Positions 33,705 through 46,240 of a stretch of DNA of 64,000 nucleotides are shown here, one piece after another. Origin of the DNA: Antilocapra americana (Eukaryota; Chordata; Mammalia; Artiodactyla; Antilocapridae); assembly GCA_007570785.1 (NCBI GenBank), contig ML662442.1:29197264-29261263 (forward strand). The letters are read 5' to 3'. The notes below the pieces were generated by a model that saw only the letters and a list, made by a program, of their open reading frames with translations, searched no databases and was not told the DNA's origin. Position 1 is the stretch's first letter; each line of letters starts with the position of its first letter. The translations under genes were made by a program, and so were the position numbers.

Positions 33705-36700
33705 AAATTAAGTTTTAATTAATATACTATATTATATTATTTTCAGATATATAATATTGATTTGATATCTTTGTACATTATAAAATGATCAGTACAGTAA
33801 GACCAGCTATCATCATCACCATACAAAGCTGTTACAATATCACTGATTTTATTCCTTATGTGAACATTACATCCCCATGACTTATTTCTCTTATCTTATT
33901 TATCTTATAGCTAGAAGCTTGTACCTCTTAATCCCCTTACCTATTTCATCTGTTCCCTACCTCCTCTACCCTCAGGCAACCACTAGTTCTTTCTATCTAT
34001 GACTCTCTTTCTGTTTTGTTTTGTCTTATTTGTTTATTTGCTTTGTTTTTGGATTCCAAACATAAGTAAAATCATACGGTATTTTCCCCTCTATCTGTCA
34101 TATTTCAGTTAGCATAATACCTTCCTAATCCATCCATAGCGACACAAATGGCAAGATTTCATTCTTTTTAGGCCTGAGTCATATTTCAGTCTATATTTAT
34201 ACCACATCTTTATCCATTTATGGGTTGACATTTCAGTTCCTTCCATTTCTTGGCTAATGTAAGTATTGCTGCAATGAACCTATAAGTACATGTACCTTTT
34301 TGAATTGGTATTTTTGTTTTCTTCAAATAAATTGCTGAATCATACGGTACAAATGGAATTGCTGGATCTTACGGCAGTTACATTTTTAGTTTTCTGGAGA
34401 AACTCTGTACTGTTTTTCATAGCAGTTGTTTCAATTCACATTCCAATGAATAATGCACAATGGTTCCCTTTCTGCAACATCATTAATATTTGTGGATTCT
34501 TGTCTTTTTGATGATAGCCATTCTGACAGGAATGAAATGACATTCTGGAATGCAAAAGTAGGAAGTCAAGAGATACCTGGAGTATCAGGCAAATTTGGTT
34601 TTGGAGTACAAAATGAAGCAGGGCAAAGACTAACAGAGTTTTTCCAAGATAACTCACTGGTCATAGCAAACATCATCTTCCAACAATGCAAGAGAAGACT
34701 TTACACATGAACATCACCAGATGGTCAATACTAAAATCAGATTGATTATATTCTTTGCTGCCAAAAATGAAGAAGCTCTATACAGTCAGCAAAAAACAGG
34801 ACTAGGAGCTGACTGTGGCTCAGATCATGAACTCTTGATTGCCAAATTCAGACTTAAATTGAACAAAGTAAGAAAACAACTAGGCCATTCAGGTATGACC
34901 TAAATCAAATCTCTTACCATTATACAGTGGAAGAGACAAATAGATTCAAGGGATTAAGTCTGATAGACAGAATGGCTCAAGAACTATGGATGGAGGTTCA
35001 CGACATTATACAGGAGGCAGTGATTAAAACCCTCCCCAAGAAAAAGAAATTCAAAAAGGGAAAATGTAGTCTGAGGAGGCCTTACAAATAGCTGAAAAAA
35101 GAAGAGAAGCTAAAGGAAACGGTGAAAAGGAATGATATACCCATTTGAATGCAGAGTTCCAGAGAATAGCAAGGAGAGACAAGAAAGCCTTCCACAGTGA
35201 TCAGTGCAAAGAAGTAGAAGTAAACAATAAAATGGGAAAGACTAGAGATGTCTTCAAAAACTTAGAGATACCAAGGGGATATTTCATCGAAAGATGGGCA
35301 CAATAAAGGACAGAAATGATATGGATGTAACAGAAGCAGAAGATATTAAGAAGAGAGCAAGAATACACAGAACTATACAAAAAAGATCTTCATGACCCAG
35401 ATAACCATGATGGTATGATCACTCGCATACAGCCAGATATTCTAGAATGTGAAGTCAAGTGAGCCATAGGAAGCATCACTACCAACAAAGCTAATGGAGG
35501 TGATGAAATTCCAGTTACAAATCCTAAAAGATGATGCTGTGAAAGTGCTGCACTCAATATGCCAGCAAATTTGGAAAACTCATCAGTGGCCACAGGACTG
35601 GAAAAGGTCAGTTTTCATTCCAATCCCAAAGAAGGGCAATGCCAAAGAATGCTCAAACAACCACACAAATATACTCATCTCACATGCTATCAAATTAATG
35701 CTCAAGATTCTTCAATCCAGGCTTCAAAGTACATGAACCGTGAAATTCCAGATGTTCAGCCTGGATTTAGAAAAGGCAGGGTAAGCAGAGACCAAATGGC
35801 CAACATCCACTGGATCATAGAAAAAGCAAGAGAGTTCCAGAAAAACATCTACTTCTGCTTTATTGACTATACCAAAGCCTTTGACTGTGTAGACAACAAC
35901 AAACTGTAGAAAATTCTTCAAGAGATGGAATACCAGACAACCTTACCTGCCTCCTGAGAAATCTACATGCAGGTCAAGAAGCAACAGTTAGAACTTGACA
36001 TGGAACAACAGGCTGGTTCCAAATTGAGATAGGAGTATGTCAAGGCTGTCTATTGTCACCCTGCTTATTTAACTTATATGCAGAGTACATCACGAGAAAC
36101 ACTGGGCTGGATGAAGCACAAGCTGGAACCAAGATTGTCGGGAGAAATATCAATAACCTCAGATATTCAGATGACACCACCCTTATAGCAGAAAGTGAGC
36201 CTCTTGATGAAAATGAAAGAGGAGAGTGAAAAAGCTGGCTTAAAACTCAACATTCAAAAAACTAAGATCGTGGCACCCAGTCCCATCACTCCATGGCAAA
36301 TAGAGAAGAAACAATGGAAATAGTGACAGACATCATTTTCTTGGGCTCCAAAATCACTGCAGATGGTGACTGCAGCCATGAAATTAAAAAACATGTGCTC
36401 CTTGAAAGAAAAGCTATAACAAATCTAGACAGCATGTTAAAAAGCAGAGACATTACTTGCCAAAAAAGTCCATCTAGTCAAAGCTATGGTTTTTCCAGTA
36501 GCCACGTATGGATGTGAGAGTTGGATCACAGAGAAAGCTGAGCACCAAAGAATTGATGCTTTTGAACTGTGGTGCTGGAGAAGACTCTTGAGAGTCCCTT
36601 GGACTGCAAGAAGATCCAACTAGTCAATCCTGAAGAAAATCAGTCCTGAATATTCATTGGAAGAACTGATGCTGAAGCTGAAACTCCAATACGTTGGCTA

Positions 36701-39385
36701 CCTGATGTGAAGAACTAACTTATTAGAAACGACCCTGATGCTGGGAAAGATTGAGGGCAGGAGGAGAAGGGGACAACAGAGGATGAGATGGTTGGATGGC
36801 ATCACTGACTCGATGGACATGAGTTTGACCAAGTTCTGGGAGCTGGTAATGGACAGAGAACCCTGGCGTGCTTGCAGTCCATGGGGTCACAGAGTCAGAC
36901 ATGACTGAGCAATTGAACTGAACTGAACTGATTCCGACAGATGTGTGTTATCTCACTGTGATTTTTGACTTGCATTTCCCTGATGATTAGCTATATGGAG
37001 CATCTGTGCATGTTAGCCATCTGTATGTCTTCTTTGGGAAAATATCTGCTCAGGTCCTCTACTCATTTTTAATCAAGTTCTTTGTTTTGTTGACATTGAG
37101 TTGTACACATTCTTTATATAGATCTGATGTTAACCCCTTATATGTCATTTGCAACTATCTTCTCCCCTTCAGTAGGCTGCCATTTCACCGTCTTGATGCT
37201 TTCCTCAGTTGTGCAAAAACTTTTTCATTTGATGTAGTCTCATTTGCTTATTTTTGTTTTTGTTGTCCTTTCCTGAGGAGACAAACACAAAAAAATATTT
37301 CTAAGACCAATGTCAAAGAGATTACAGCCTATGTTCTTCTCTGGAAGATTTTTTGTTTTAGGACTTACATACAAGTCTTTAATTCATTTCAAGTTTATTT
37401 TTTCATATGGTGTAAGAAAGTGGTCTAGTTTCTTTCTTTTGGAGATAGCTGCCCAATTTTCTTAACACCATTTATTGAAGAGACTGTCTTGTCCCCATTT
37501 GTGTATTCTTGATTCCTTTGTCATAAATTAATTGACCATATCAGTGTGGGTTTATTTCTGGACCCTATTCTGCTCTCTTGACATATGTCTGTTTGCTATG
37601 CCAGTACCATACTATTTTGATTACTGTAACTTTGTACTATCAAGTCTGGGAATGTGATGCTTCAGATTTGTTCACGTTTCTCAAAATTGCTTTGGCTACT
37701 TAGAGTTTTTATGGTTCCATACAAATTTTAGGATTTGTTCCAGTCCTATGAAAAATGCCATTAGAAATCCATTTGAAATGGATTGCATTGAGCCCGTAAA
37801 TTGCTTTGAGTACTAGAAACATTTTAATGATATTTATTCTTCTAATCCATGAGTATGGTATTTCGTTCCGTATATGTATGTCATCTTCAATTTCTTTCAC
37901 CAGTGTCTTGTAGTTTTCAGAGTACAGGCATGAAAATGTAACCTTGTTAAACTTATTCCAAGATATTTTGTTCTTCTTGATGTAATTGTAAATGGGACTG
38001 TTTTCTTTATTTCTCGAATTCTTCATTATTAGTATATAAAAGTAAAATAGATTTCTATATATTAATTTTATATCCTGCAACTTTGCTGAATCTTTGTTAA
38101 TTCTGATAGTGTTTTGGTGGAATCTGTAGGTTTCCTATATGTAGTATCATGTCATCTGTAAATACTAACAACTTTGCTTCTTTTTTTCCAATATGGAAAT
38201 CTTTTCTCCTTTTTTGTCTGGTTGCTGGGGCCAGGGCTTCCAATACCGTGTTGAATAAAAGTAGAAAGAATGGGCATCCTTGCTTTGTTCCCGATCTTAC
38301 AGAAAAAGATTTCAGATTTTCACCATTGTGTAGGATGCTAGCTGTGGATTTTTCCTATATAGCCTTTATTATGTTGAGGTATTTTCCCTCTATGCCCAAT
38401 TTCTAGAGAGTTTTTATTGTATATTGTTGTTGAATTTTGTCAAATGCTTTCTATGTATCAATTTAGATGACTGTATGACTTATATCCTTTTTTGTGTTAA
38501 TGGGGGGGGTATCATGTTGATTGATTTTCAGATGGTAAACCATCACTGCATATCTGGAATGCCTCTGACTTGATCATAGTGCATGATTCTTTTAATGTAT
38601 TGCTGAATTTGGGTCACTGATATTTTGTTCGGGTTTTTTATGCCTATACTTATCAGGAATATCAGCCTGTAATTTTCTTTTTCTGCGGTGTTTTCACTGG
38701 TTTTGGTGTCAGTGTCATAATGGCCTTGTAAAATGAATTTGAAAGTGTTTCTTTGTCTTCAATTTTGGGGGGATAATTTGAGTAGAATGAGTTTTAATCC
38801 TTATTTAAAGTTTGGTAGAGATCACCTGTAAAGCAATTTGGTCCCAAACTTGTTTGTTGGGAGGGTTTTGATTACTGACACAATTTTGCTGGTAGTAATT
38901 AGACTATTCAAGTTTTCTTTCTATTTCTCTATGATTCTGTCTTAGAAGAGTCTATGTTTCTAGAAATGTATCTATTTCTTCTAGGCTGTCTAATTTGTTG
39001 GCATATAATTGTTTATAGTATTGTCTTATGATCCTTTGTATTTCTGTGGTAACGGTTGTAATTTCTCCTCTTTTATATCTGGTTTTATTTATTGGGGCTT
39101 TCTTTTCTTCTTCATGAGTCTGGCTAAAGGTTTGTCAATTTTGTTTATCTTTTCAAAGAATAAGTTCTTAGTTTTACTGAATTTTTTTTTAGTCTCTTTT
39201 TCATCTACTTTCACCTTGATCTTTCTTATTTCCTTTCTCCCAATAACTTCAGAACCTAGCTTGTTCTTCTTTTTCTGAATATCTAGCCTGTTCCTGCTTT
39301 CCTCAAGCATATTTTTTATTTCAGCTATTGTATTCTTCAGTTCTATTGATTATTTCCTATATTTTCTACATTTTTGTTGAAGTTC
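33705..39385 (-). mobile_element. L1, 3' UTR and ORF2, split by BovB
   Basis: The largest L1 segment in the window, about 3.3 kb without the BovB. 33705-34529 is 3' UTR; 36941-39385 is antisense ORF2, with successive marks ttgcatttccctgatgattag, ttcctttgtcataaatta, tggaaatcttttctcc and ggtttgtcaattttgtttatc. Plus-strand frames such as 37006-37428 are antisense artefacts. Minus-strand ORF2 frames are short and interrupted. Confidence 0.85.
34530..36930 (+). mobile_element. BovB LINE, 2.4 kb, 5'-truncated
   Basis: Longest BovB here, inserted into L1. Flanks attctgacag (34520-34529) and attccgacag (36931-36940) form a 10-bp duplication with one mismatch. It starts within the endonuclease domain (frame 34721-34903 holds GADCGSDHELLIAKF), passes through the reverse-transcriptase region (frame 35559-35909 ends YFCFIDYTKAFDCVDNNKL then stop), the catalytic YxDD, which reads YSDD here, and the C-terminal region. 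Multiple stops and frameshifts make it inactive. Confidence 0.93.
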
Positions 39386-39635
39386 TTAAGAGCAAAAGCA
39401 TTTCACCACACCAAGTAAAATGGGAAAAATAATTAGAAGTATATTTACAGTTAGCCCTGTGTATCTAATAATATCCAACCAGTTCCTGACTTCTTAATCT
39501 AGGAAGAACACTTAGGAGCAGTCCCAACTTAATCTTGAGTGTAATATCATGAGCTGCCATCTGTATGCGAGATACCCAGTAAATAACAACATGAATTGCA
39601 GTGGCCTGGAGTGGGTTGAAGACCATCTGTTGCTA

Positions 39636-39783
39636 ACTTAATTATACAATCTTGGGCAAGTCAGCTGGACTATCTAAACGTCTGATTCTTCTTCTATGAA
39701 GTGGTCAAAGTAATAGTACTGCCCTCTCCTGTTTGTTGTGAATGTTAAGTAAGATAAAACAGGTATGATACTTAATATGGTTC
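39636..39783 (+). mobile_element. MIR SINE
   Basis: Plus-orientation MIR: atacaatcttgggcaagtcag, aacgtctgattcttcttc, gttgtgaatgttaagtaag. Confidence 0.7.
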
Positions 39784-39998
39784 CCAGCACATTGAAAGTG
39801 AAAGTGAAGTCACTCAGTCGTGTCCAATTTTTTGTGACCCCATTGACTGCAGGCTACCAGGCTCCTCTGTCCATGGGGTTTTCCAGGCAAGAGGGTGACC
39901 ATTTCCTTCTCCAGGGGATCTTCCTGACCCAGGGATTGAACCCAGGTCTCCTGCATTGCAGGCAGACGCTTTACCATCTGATCCACCAAGGAAGTCCT
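39784..39998 (-). mobile_element. Bov-tA SINE
   Basis: Minus-strand copy from tgaaagtgaaagtgaagtc to gatccaccaaggaagtcc, with a short deletion in the ggcaagaatactggagtgg segment (reads ggcaagagggtgacc). Confidence 0.92.
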
Positions 39999-40479
39999 GG
40001 CATGTTAAGTATACTCAATAATCCTAGGAATTTTTATCTTAATCCTAGCCCACTAACACTCTAGTAGTAACTCTTAGAGAAGCACTGAAAGGCCTAGAGA
40101 GACATTAAGTCAGTAAATGGAAGGGTACCCAGTAAACTTTACCTCCTTGACACTTTTGTCCTGATATTGGTTAAAAGGTTACAAGGTTAATTTGTGAAAC
40201 TTTCCTGATTCTGTCCCCGAAGATCTGCTGCTTTGGGGTAAAGAAGCATTATTTTTGTCAATGTATATGTAAGCCGTCTTCTGGGTAGGAGTGTCTCTCC
40301 AAGTACTTCCCCCTATGTCTGTTACTGTCTGTGCTTGTTTACAAACATTGGTCAAGCACCTCCTATATTCCAGTCTCTGAGCAAAGCGGGTGGTAAACCA
40401 ATGAAAAGCCTATGCCAAGTGCCAGTGCTCTGTTTCCCCTACCTATTTATGTCATTGAGTCTTCACCAATGTCCCTAAA
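39999..40479. other. no recognised feature
   Basis: No frame or repeat that I can support. Confidence 0.5.
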
Positions 40480-40575
40480 ATACATACTGTTGTTATCCTA
40501 ATTTTATGGGTTAGGAAACTGAGAAACAAAGAGGGTAAGTAATGCTTTGAAGTCACAGAGCTAACCATCAGTGAC
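40480..40575 (-). mobile_element. MIR SINE core
   Basis: taattttatgggttaggaaac, gagaaacaaagagggtaag, agtcacagagctaacc: MIR core in minus orientation. Confidence 0.7.
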
Positions 40576-41511
40576 TTAGCACTTGTCCTCATGGTGCACA
40601 CAGCCTACAAGGTAGAAGGTTTTTCAGTAGAAGGTTTTTAAGCTCTATTAAAAGTAATATCGTTCAAAAGCTGGCAAGCATCCAGGCAATCAGAAATTAA
40701 CTTGATACTCAATTTTTATCTAAACATTTGGAGTCATGTATCCACAGCCTGTCTCTGTCTCTCTGGCATCCTTGGTGTCTCATTATTTGTCTATATAAAA
40801 GGTATAATCACTCTCTGTGCAAGTAATTTGTAGTGGCCTTTTAGTGGATTAAACTGGAATTCTTTTGAAGTGCTATTAGAAACACTAATATGACTCTGTT
40901 CTAAAAGAAAAAAAAATAGACATGAAGTGTGTTAATTACAAGTATTAGTAGGTTAACTGACAATTTTGTTAGAACTGGCATTAAGAAAGCTGGAATATTG
41001 TGTATTAACAAAACACTAGCATAGCCGAACTTTGTTAAGAATGACTAAAACATAACATGTAAGAAAATAGCTATATTATGTTTATAATATTTTATATTAT
41101 AAATATATTATGTTTATAAGCTATATTTATAGTTTATAAATTAGCTATAAAGTAACTAATATAAAAACTTAAAATTAAGTGCCAGGCCTAGGTACCTATG
41201 ATTCAGAATGTTACTAATTAATTTACAATCTTATTAAAGTTATTATTTTAGTGAGCATGTGTGTGGCATGATTTCCACATTGTGAATTTGATCACTGTTG
41301 TTATATTGGGTGGGACCAAGGAGACTACATCTGTCTTTGGACTCTAAAATGCCAGGTGTACATTTTTAAGATGCAATATCAACATTACTTTAAAGGAGAC
41401 CTTTCTCAAGAAACCATAGCCATACATGAAGGAAATGTTGTTAGGAGCCTCTTCTTCAAGTTAGAGCACAGCTTTTTGCAGTTAAAAAGACTCTTGGGGT
41501 TTCCTAAGGAT
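40576..41511. other. unassigned, with an AT-rich palindromic patch
   Basis: 41060-41165 is nearly pure A/T and built of self-complementary ttataaat/atttataa words. The rest shows no feature. Confidence 0.5.
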
Positions 41512-41522
41512 TTGGAGGTAGA

Positions 41523-41707
41523 AGGACTTCCCTTGTGGCTCAGCAGGTGAAGAATCTGCCCACAATGTGGGAGACCTGGGTTCAATCCCTGGGTTGGAAA
41601 GATGTCCTGGAGAAAGGAAAGGCTACCCACTCCAGTATTCTGGCCTGGAGAAGTCCATGGGGTTGCGAAGAGTTGGACAACACTGAGTGAATTTCACTTC
41701 ACTTCAC
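41523..41707 (+). mobile_element. Bov-tA SINE with internal deletion
   Basis: Head aggacttcccttgtggctcag, tail cacttcacttcac. About 33 bp between gcctggaga and agtccatgggg are missing. Perfect 11-bp duplication ttggaggtaga at 41512-41522 and 41708-41718. Confidence 0.93.
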
Positions 41708-41994
41708 TTGGAGGTAGAGGGAAATAACTTAAATCACTAAATATTATAAGCAATCATCTGAGCACCTACTCCATGTAGGTAACTATGCTTAAGGCTTAGA
41801 TGTTTCTTCATGCCAATTTTTAATGTGTTGTTATTGTTGTGCTCTATGGTTTTTCTCACTCCTACCATGCCCTCCCAACACACACACATAAACATGCTGA
41901 AATACACTGTAAAGAAAAGAATTTACTTTTGTTTTTCTCTTTCTAACCTACTTCACTCAGGGAACTCTGCTTAGTACTCCAGCAGTCATTGTAG

Positions 41995-42197
41995 TATTAG
42001 TCGCTCAGTCGTGTCTGACTCTTTGTGACCCATGGACTGTAGCCCGCCAGGCTCCTCTGTCCATGGAATTCTCCAGGCAAGGATACTAGAGTGGGTAGCC
42101 ATTCCCTTCTCCAGGGGATCTTCCAGACCCACGGATCAAACTGGGTCTCCTGCATTGCAGGCTGATTCTTTACCATCTGAGCCACAAGAGAAGCCCA
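41995..42197 (-). mobile_element. Bov-tA SINE
   Basis: Minus-strand copy from tattagtcgctcagtcgtg to gagccacaagagaagcccac. The flanks share agtactc on both sides. Confidence 0.92.
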
Positions 42198-42429
42198 CCC
42201 AGTACTCTATGGTGACCTAAATGGGAATGAAATACAAAAAAGAGGAGATATATGAATAGCTGATTTATTTTGCTCTCTAATAACACATTATAAAGCAACT
42301 ATACTCTGATAAAAATTCATTTTAAAAATAAGAATTTATTTTTGTCATATATCTAATATCTAGAAAAGTGCTCATGGTTTGTGGTCAATACATAATTGGT
42401 AGATGAATATGTGAAACTAGAAGATGTAA

Positions 42430-42620
42430 GACATAGACTTTGCCGTTACAAGGAGGCGGCATGGGGTAGTAGAGGACACTGGACCGGGAGTCCAGAGACC
42501 AGGCTTCCCCTGTGCTTGGCCAGGCCTTACTTGGCAACCTCAAGCAGAGGACCACAAGTTCCTCATGTGTAAAGCAGTGGGACTGTCACTAAGATCTTTT
42601 TTCTTTAAAATTCTATCATT
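42430..42620 (+). mobile_element. MIR SINE
   Basis: gcatggggtagtagaggacac, ggaccgggagtccagagacc, ttggcaacctcaagcag and a terminal attctatcattctatg. Confidence 0.7.
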
Positions 42621-42635
42621 CTATGACCATCTTCA

Positions 42636-42852
42636 GACTTCCCAGGGGGCGCTAAAGGTAAAGAACCACCTGCCAATGCAGGTAGACGTAAGAGACCCAG
42701 GGTCAATCCCTGGGTTGGGAAGATCCCCTGGAGAAGGACATGGCAACCCACTCCAGTATTCTTGCCTGGAGAATCTCATGGATGGAGGAGTCTGGCGGGC
42801 TACAGCCCATAGGGTCACAAAGAGTCAGACACAACTGAAGCAACCTAGCATG
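42636..42852 (+). mobile_element. Bov-tA SINE
   Basis: Head cagacttcccagggggcgct with the gcgctaaaggtaaagaac variant seen in one Bov-tA subgroup; tail acaactgaagcaacc. Confidence 0.93.
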
Positions 42853-42984
42853 CACACATGTCAATCTTCAAATAAGTAAAGAGTGTTCACCCTCAGACAT
42901 GGAAAGAAGAGTGCTTACTCAGGGCTGTTCTAGGAGGCAGTACATGTTCAGTCATGAGGCAGATCTCCAGAGAGGTGGATCTGG

Positions 42985-43405
42985 ACTCTGGATTAGCTTC
43001 CTATGGCTGCTCTCACAAATTAACACAAACGTGACAGAGAGAAACGTATTTTCTCCCAGTTCTGGAGGCCACAAGTCCAAAACCAAGGTGTCTGCAGGAC
43101 CACACTCCCTCCAGTGGTTCAGGAGAGATTTCATTCCTTGCCTCTAATAAGCTTCTGGAAGCTGTCCTCATTCCTTGACTTTGCCTCTGTCTTCATATTC
43201 CCTTCTCTTCTATGTGTGTGTCATCTGTGTATCTCTTACATATAGAATTCAGGGCCCACCCCAATGTTCCAGGATCACCTCCTCGTCTCTAGGTCCTTGA
43301 CCACTTCTGCAAAAACCCGTCTTCCAAAAAACTTCACATCCACAGGCTCCAGGGTTTAGGATGTGAACATGTTTCTGGGGGGGCGCTGTTCGGCCCACTA
43401 CAAGC
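42985..43405 (-). mobile_element. MLT1-like MaLR LTR
   Basis: Minus-strand LTR: gattagcttcctatggctgc, cagttctggaggccacaagtc, agggcccaccccaatg, and cgctgttcggcccactac at the end. Diverged but near full length. Confidence 0.75.
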
Positions 43406-43456
43406 CCAGAATAAGGAAACAATGTAAACATGGCCATTTTCCATATGTGGTGCATG

Positions 43457-43672
43457 CATGTTGGTGAGTTGTTTCAATCACGTCTGACTCTTTGCAATCC
43501 TATGGAGGATAGCCCACCAGGCTTCTCTGTCCATGGGATTTTCCCCAAACAAGAATACTGGAGTGGGTTGCCATCCCCTTCTCCAGAAGATCTTCCCAAC
43601 CCAGGGACTGAACCCATGTCTCTTACATCTCCTGCATGGGCAGGCAGATTCTTTACCACTAGCACCACCTGG
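43457..43672 (-). mobile_element. Bov-tA SINE
   Basis: Minus-strand copy from catgttggtgagttgtttc to agcaccacctgggaatcc, the variant with a longer head (cttacatctcctgcatgggc). Confidence 0.92.
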
Positions 43673-45692
43673 GAATCCTCAGACCCTAAAGTTTGATGCA
43701 AAGAAATGCATGATCTTTTGTTGTTCTATAACTTTACTCTCTCTCTCTTGAATTCCCCATTCCTCTGAGCAGTAGGCTCCAGATTTCAGGGAGTGCAGGA
43801 CTTCTGTCCTTGGGGTGCTGTCCATCCATGTAAGCATCAGCTGAGACGGCCTCAGTCCGCTATTGTCTCTGGTCAGCAGTCCGCACAGGTCATTGTCACA
43901 GTATCATCAATAATATCATCCTACCAACAATATCATCCTTTCCCTTCTCAGGCCTGTGAACTTGCCACTTCAGTATCCTGCAGGGTACCTAGGACTTCAT
44001 CTCTCTGGCTCAGACCCCTTCTGCCTCGCTGTGCATGGAGTTACAGAAATCGACCAGGTAAGTCTTCTCCACAAATGAAATTAAAATGAAATTTTTCCAC
44101 ATGGATATCAATGGAATGTATTGTCTCACTGTTATTGGAAATGATCGTGGATGGTCATCTCAAAGAATATTGCAAAGAGATTCTGGTGAAAAAGAACAAA
44201 GAAATTCATCAAAACTCATAGGACTTTTCCCTTTATAGGATTTTAGAAGAAGTTCTCATGTCTTTTAATTGTATAAATGAAAAAAAAAAAACTGAGTTGA
44301 GTCCACAAAGATCTTTAATCTACTTTCACCAAATCGTACTGTAAAATAGTGGCCTCACCCACTGTGGCCCCAGGAATAAGGGTGAATCCTCTTACTTTAA
44401 AGGCTCCTGCAGTTCCTGCTGTCTGGCAAGGTGTGGACTCTCTCTCTGGCCCACGGCTAGATCAAGCCAGTCCTAATCTCATCAGTTCTAAAGTGAATTT
44501 CCTTGAAAGTAAGCATCAACTGGATGTCTCCTAACTCCCCTGAATAATATTCATTAAATGTTAATTGCATCCGTGTTTCAAAATGCACACAGCAGTCTTG
44601 ACACCCCACCCAGCACCCTTGTCTTCTGACTGCTGTGCCCTGAGTCCTCCTCTTAGAACAGGGGGTCCCTCTCTGAGGCACTGGGCCAGATGTGGGGGTG
44701 CCTTGCCTAGGAAGTCGATGGGACAAGATAGTGAGGGAGTCAGGACCAAGAAGTGATGGCACCTCAGGGCCTATAGTCAGGGAAAGCAGAGGGTGACGGG
44801 GTTTCTACACACATCTAGGAGTGTGTTCTAAACAGCAGGCTCACTGGAGGGAAACCACACTTTTGAGGAGTAGGCAGGAGAAAACACTGGTCTTCCCCTT
44901 CCCTTTTTTTCTCCCAACCGCCTACCCCCTCTTCTCTTCTTAACCTGCTTCCCTCTTTCCATGCATCACCCCAGATAGAAAATCATCTCTTCTCCCTCTA
45001 TATCTCCTTTTTTCCTCTCTCTTTCCTTTCACTCTTCCTCAAAAGACCATGATATATAGTTTTAATTAATTTTTGTGTGTTAGATCAAATAGTACATTCT
45101 GTTTTCCTCTTCTAAGAAAGAATGAAGCCATTTAAAATTTTTATTTTTTTCTTCCCTTAGTAAAAAAGGCTCAAAGTTTGTTTTAAATTGTTCTTTACAC
45201 TCCATTGCCCAAGATTATTTGTACCCTATAGGACAAAGAGTTTCAAAGATAACTAGATTCCACATGAGACCTTTAGAAGTCTTACTTTTGAAAGTTCTGT
45301 CCTCAGGAAGAGTTCAGTTCTTTCTCTCTTGAATTCAGAGAAAAATTGTAGTTTGAGTCTATGGAGAAAGTTAATATCAGTGTGATCTGGGGAAGAGAGA
45401 GGCTCTCCACCAGGCAGATGCACACTGCCCTGCCCTTACACGTCACATTGGCCCAAGAAGGGATATGCTGCAGTAATGTCTTTGTGAGATAAAGGATTTG
45501 CCCACATTAAGGCAATTGCCTCTTTCTTTGGTCTTCTCAGAGGAAGGACTCAGGACTCCTCAAAGGAGGTCTGCACACTGAGTTTGGGAGCAATAGCATT
45601 CTATGTGTACTTCCTGAGCTGTTTATTTTGTACATTTATTTCTCAAAGGAAAAACAAGATTAGAGTGCTCAGAATCTGGGTTCTCCAAAACT
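43673..45692. other. low-repeat stretch with an exon-like open segment
   Basis: Two kb with few recognisable repeats. 43773-44057 lies between a pyrimidine-rich acceptor and a perfect CAG/GTAAGT donor and is open in one frame (285 bp), but its translation resembles nothing I know. 44880-45020 is pyrimidine-rich. 44349-44762 has short frames on both strands without domains. Confidence 0.4.
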
Positions 45693-45906
45693 ATGAAAGT
45701 GAAAGTGTTAGTCACTCAGTCCTGTCCAACCCCTTGCAACCTCATAGACAGTAGCCCACCAGGCTCCTCTGTCCATGAAATTCTCCAGGCAAGAATACTA
45801 GAGTGGGTAGCTGTTTCCTTCTCCAGGGATCTTCTCAACCCAGGGGTCAAACCCAGGTCTCCAGCATTGCAGGCAGATTCTTTACCATCTGAGCCAACAG
45901 AGAAGC
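45693..45906 (-). mobile_element. Bov-tA SINE
   Basis: Minus-strand copy from tatgaaagtgaaagtgttag to gagccaacagagaagcc. Confidence 0.93.
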
Positions 45907-46030
45907 CTCTCAAAAATCATAACCTCATCCAAAACTAACATATCTTCAAAGCTTCATTTATTAAGCACCACACTATGTAGTAATTATTGTACACACTTAG
46001 GTAATCCACTTTACTCATTAATCCTCACGT

Positions 46031-46240
46031 GTGTTTGTGCTCAGTCGCTCAGTTTTGTCTGACTCTGTGACCCTGTGGACTGTAGCCTGCCAGGCCCCTC
46101 TGTCCATGGGATTCTCCAGGCAAGAATCCTAGAGTGGATTGCCATGCCCTTCTCCAGGAGATCTTCCCAACCCAGGGGTTGAACCCTTGTCTCTTAAGTC
46201 CCCTGCATTGGCAGGTGAGGTCTTTACCTCTAGTACCACC
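46031..46240 (-). mobile_element. Bov-tA SINE
   Basis: Minus-strand copy from gtgtttgtgctcagtcgctc to ctctagtaccacc; longer-head variant with cttaagtcccctgcattggc. Confidence 0.92.

Noticed and set aside
37006..37428. 140-codon plus-strand open frame
   Set aside because: Antisense of minus-strand L1 ORF2 sequence.
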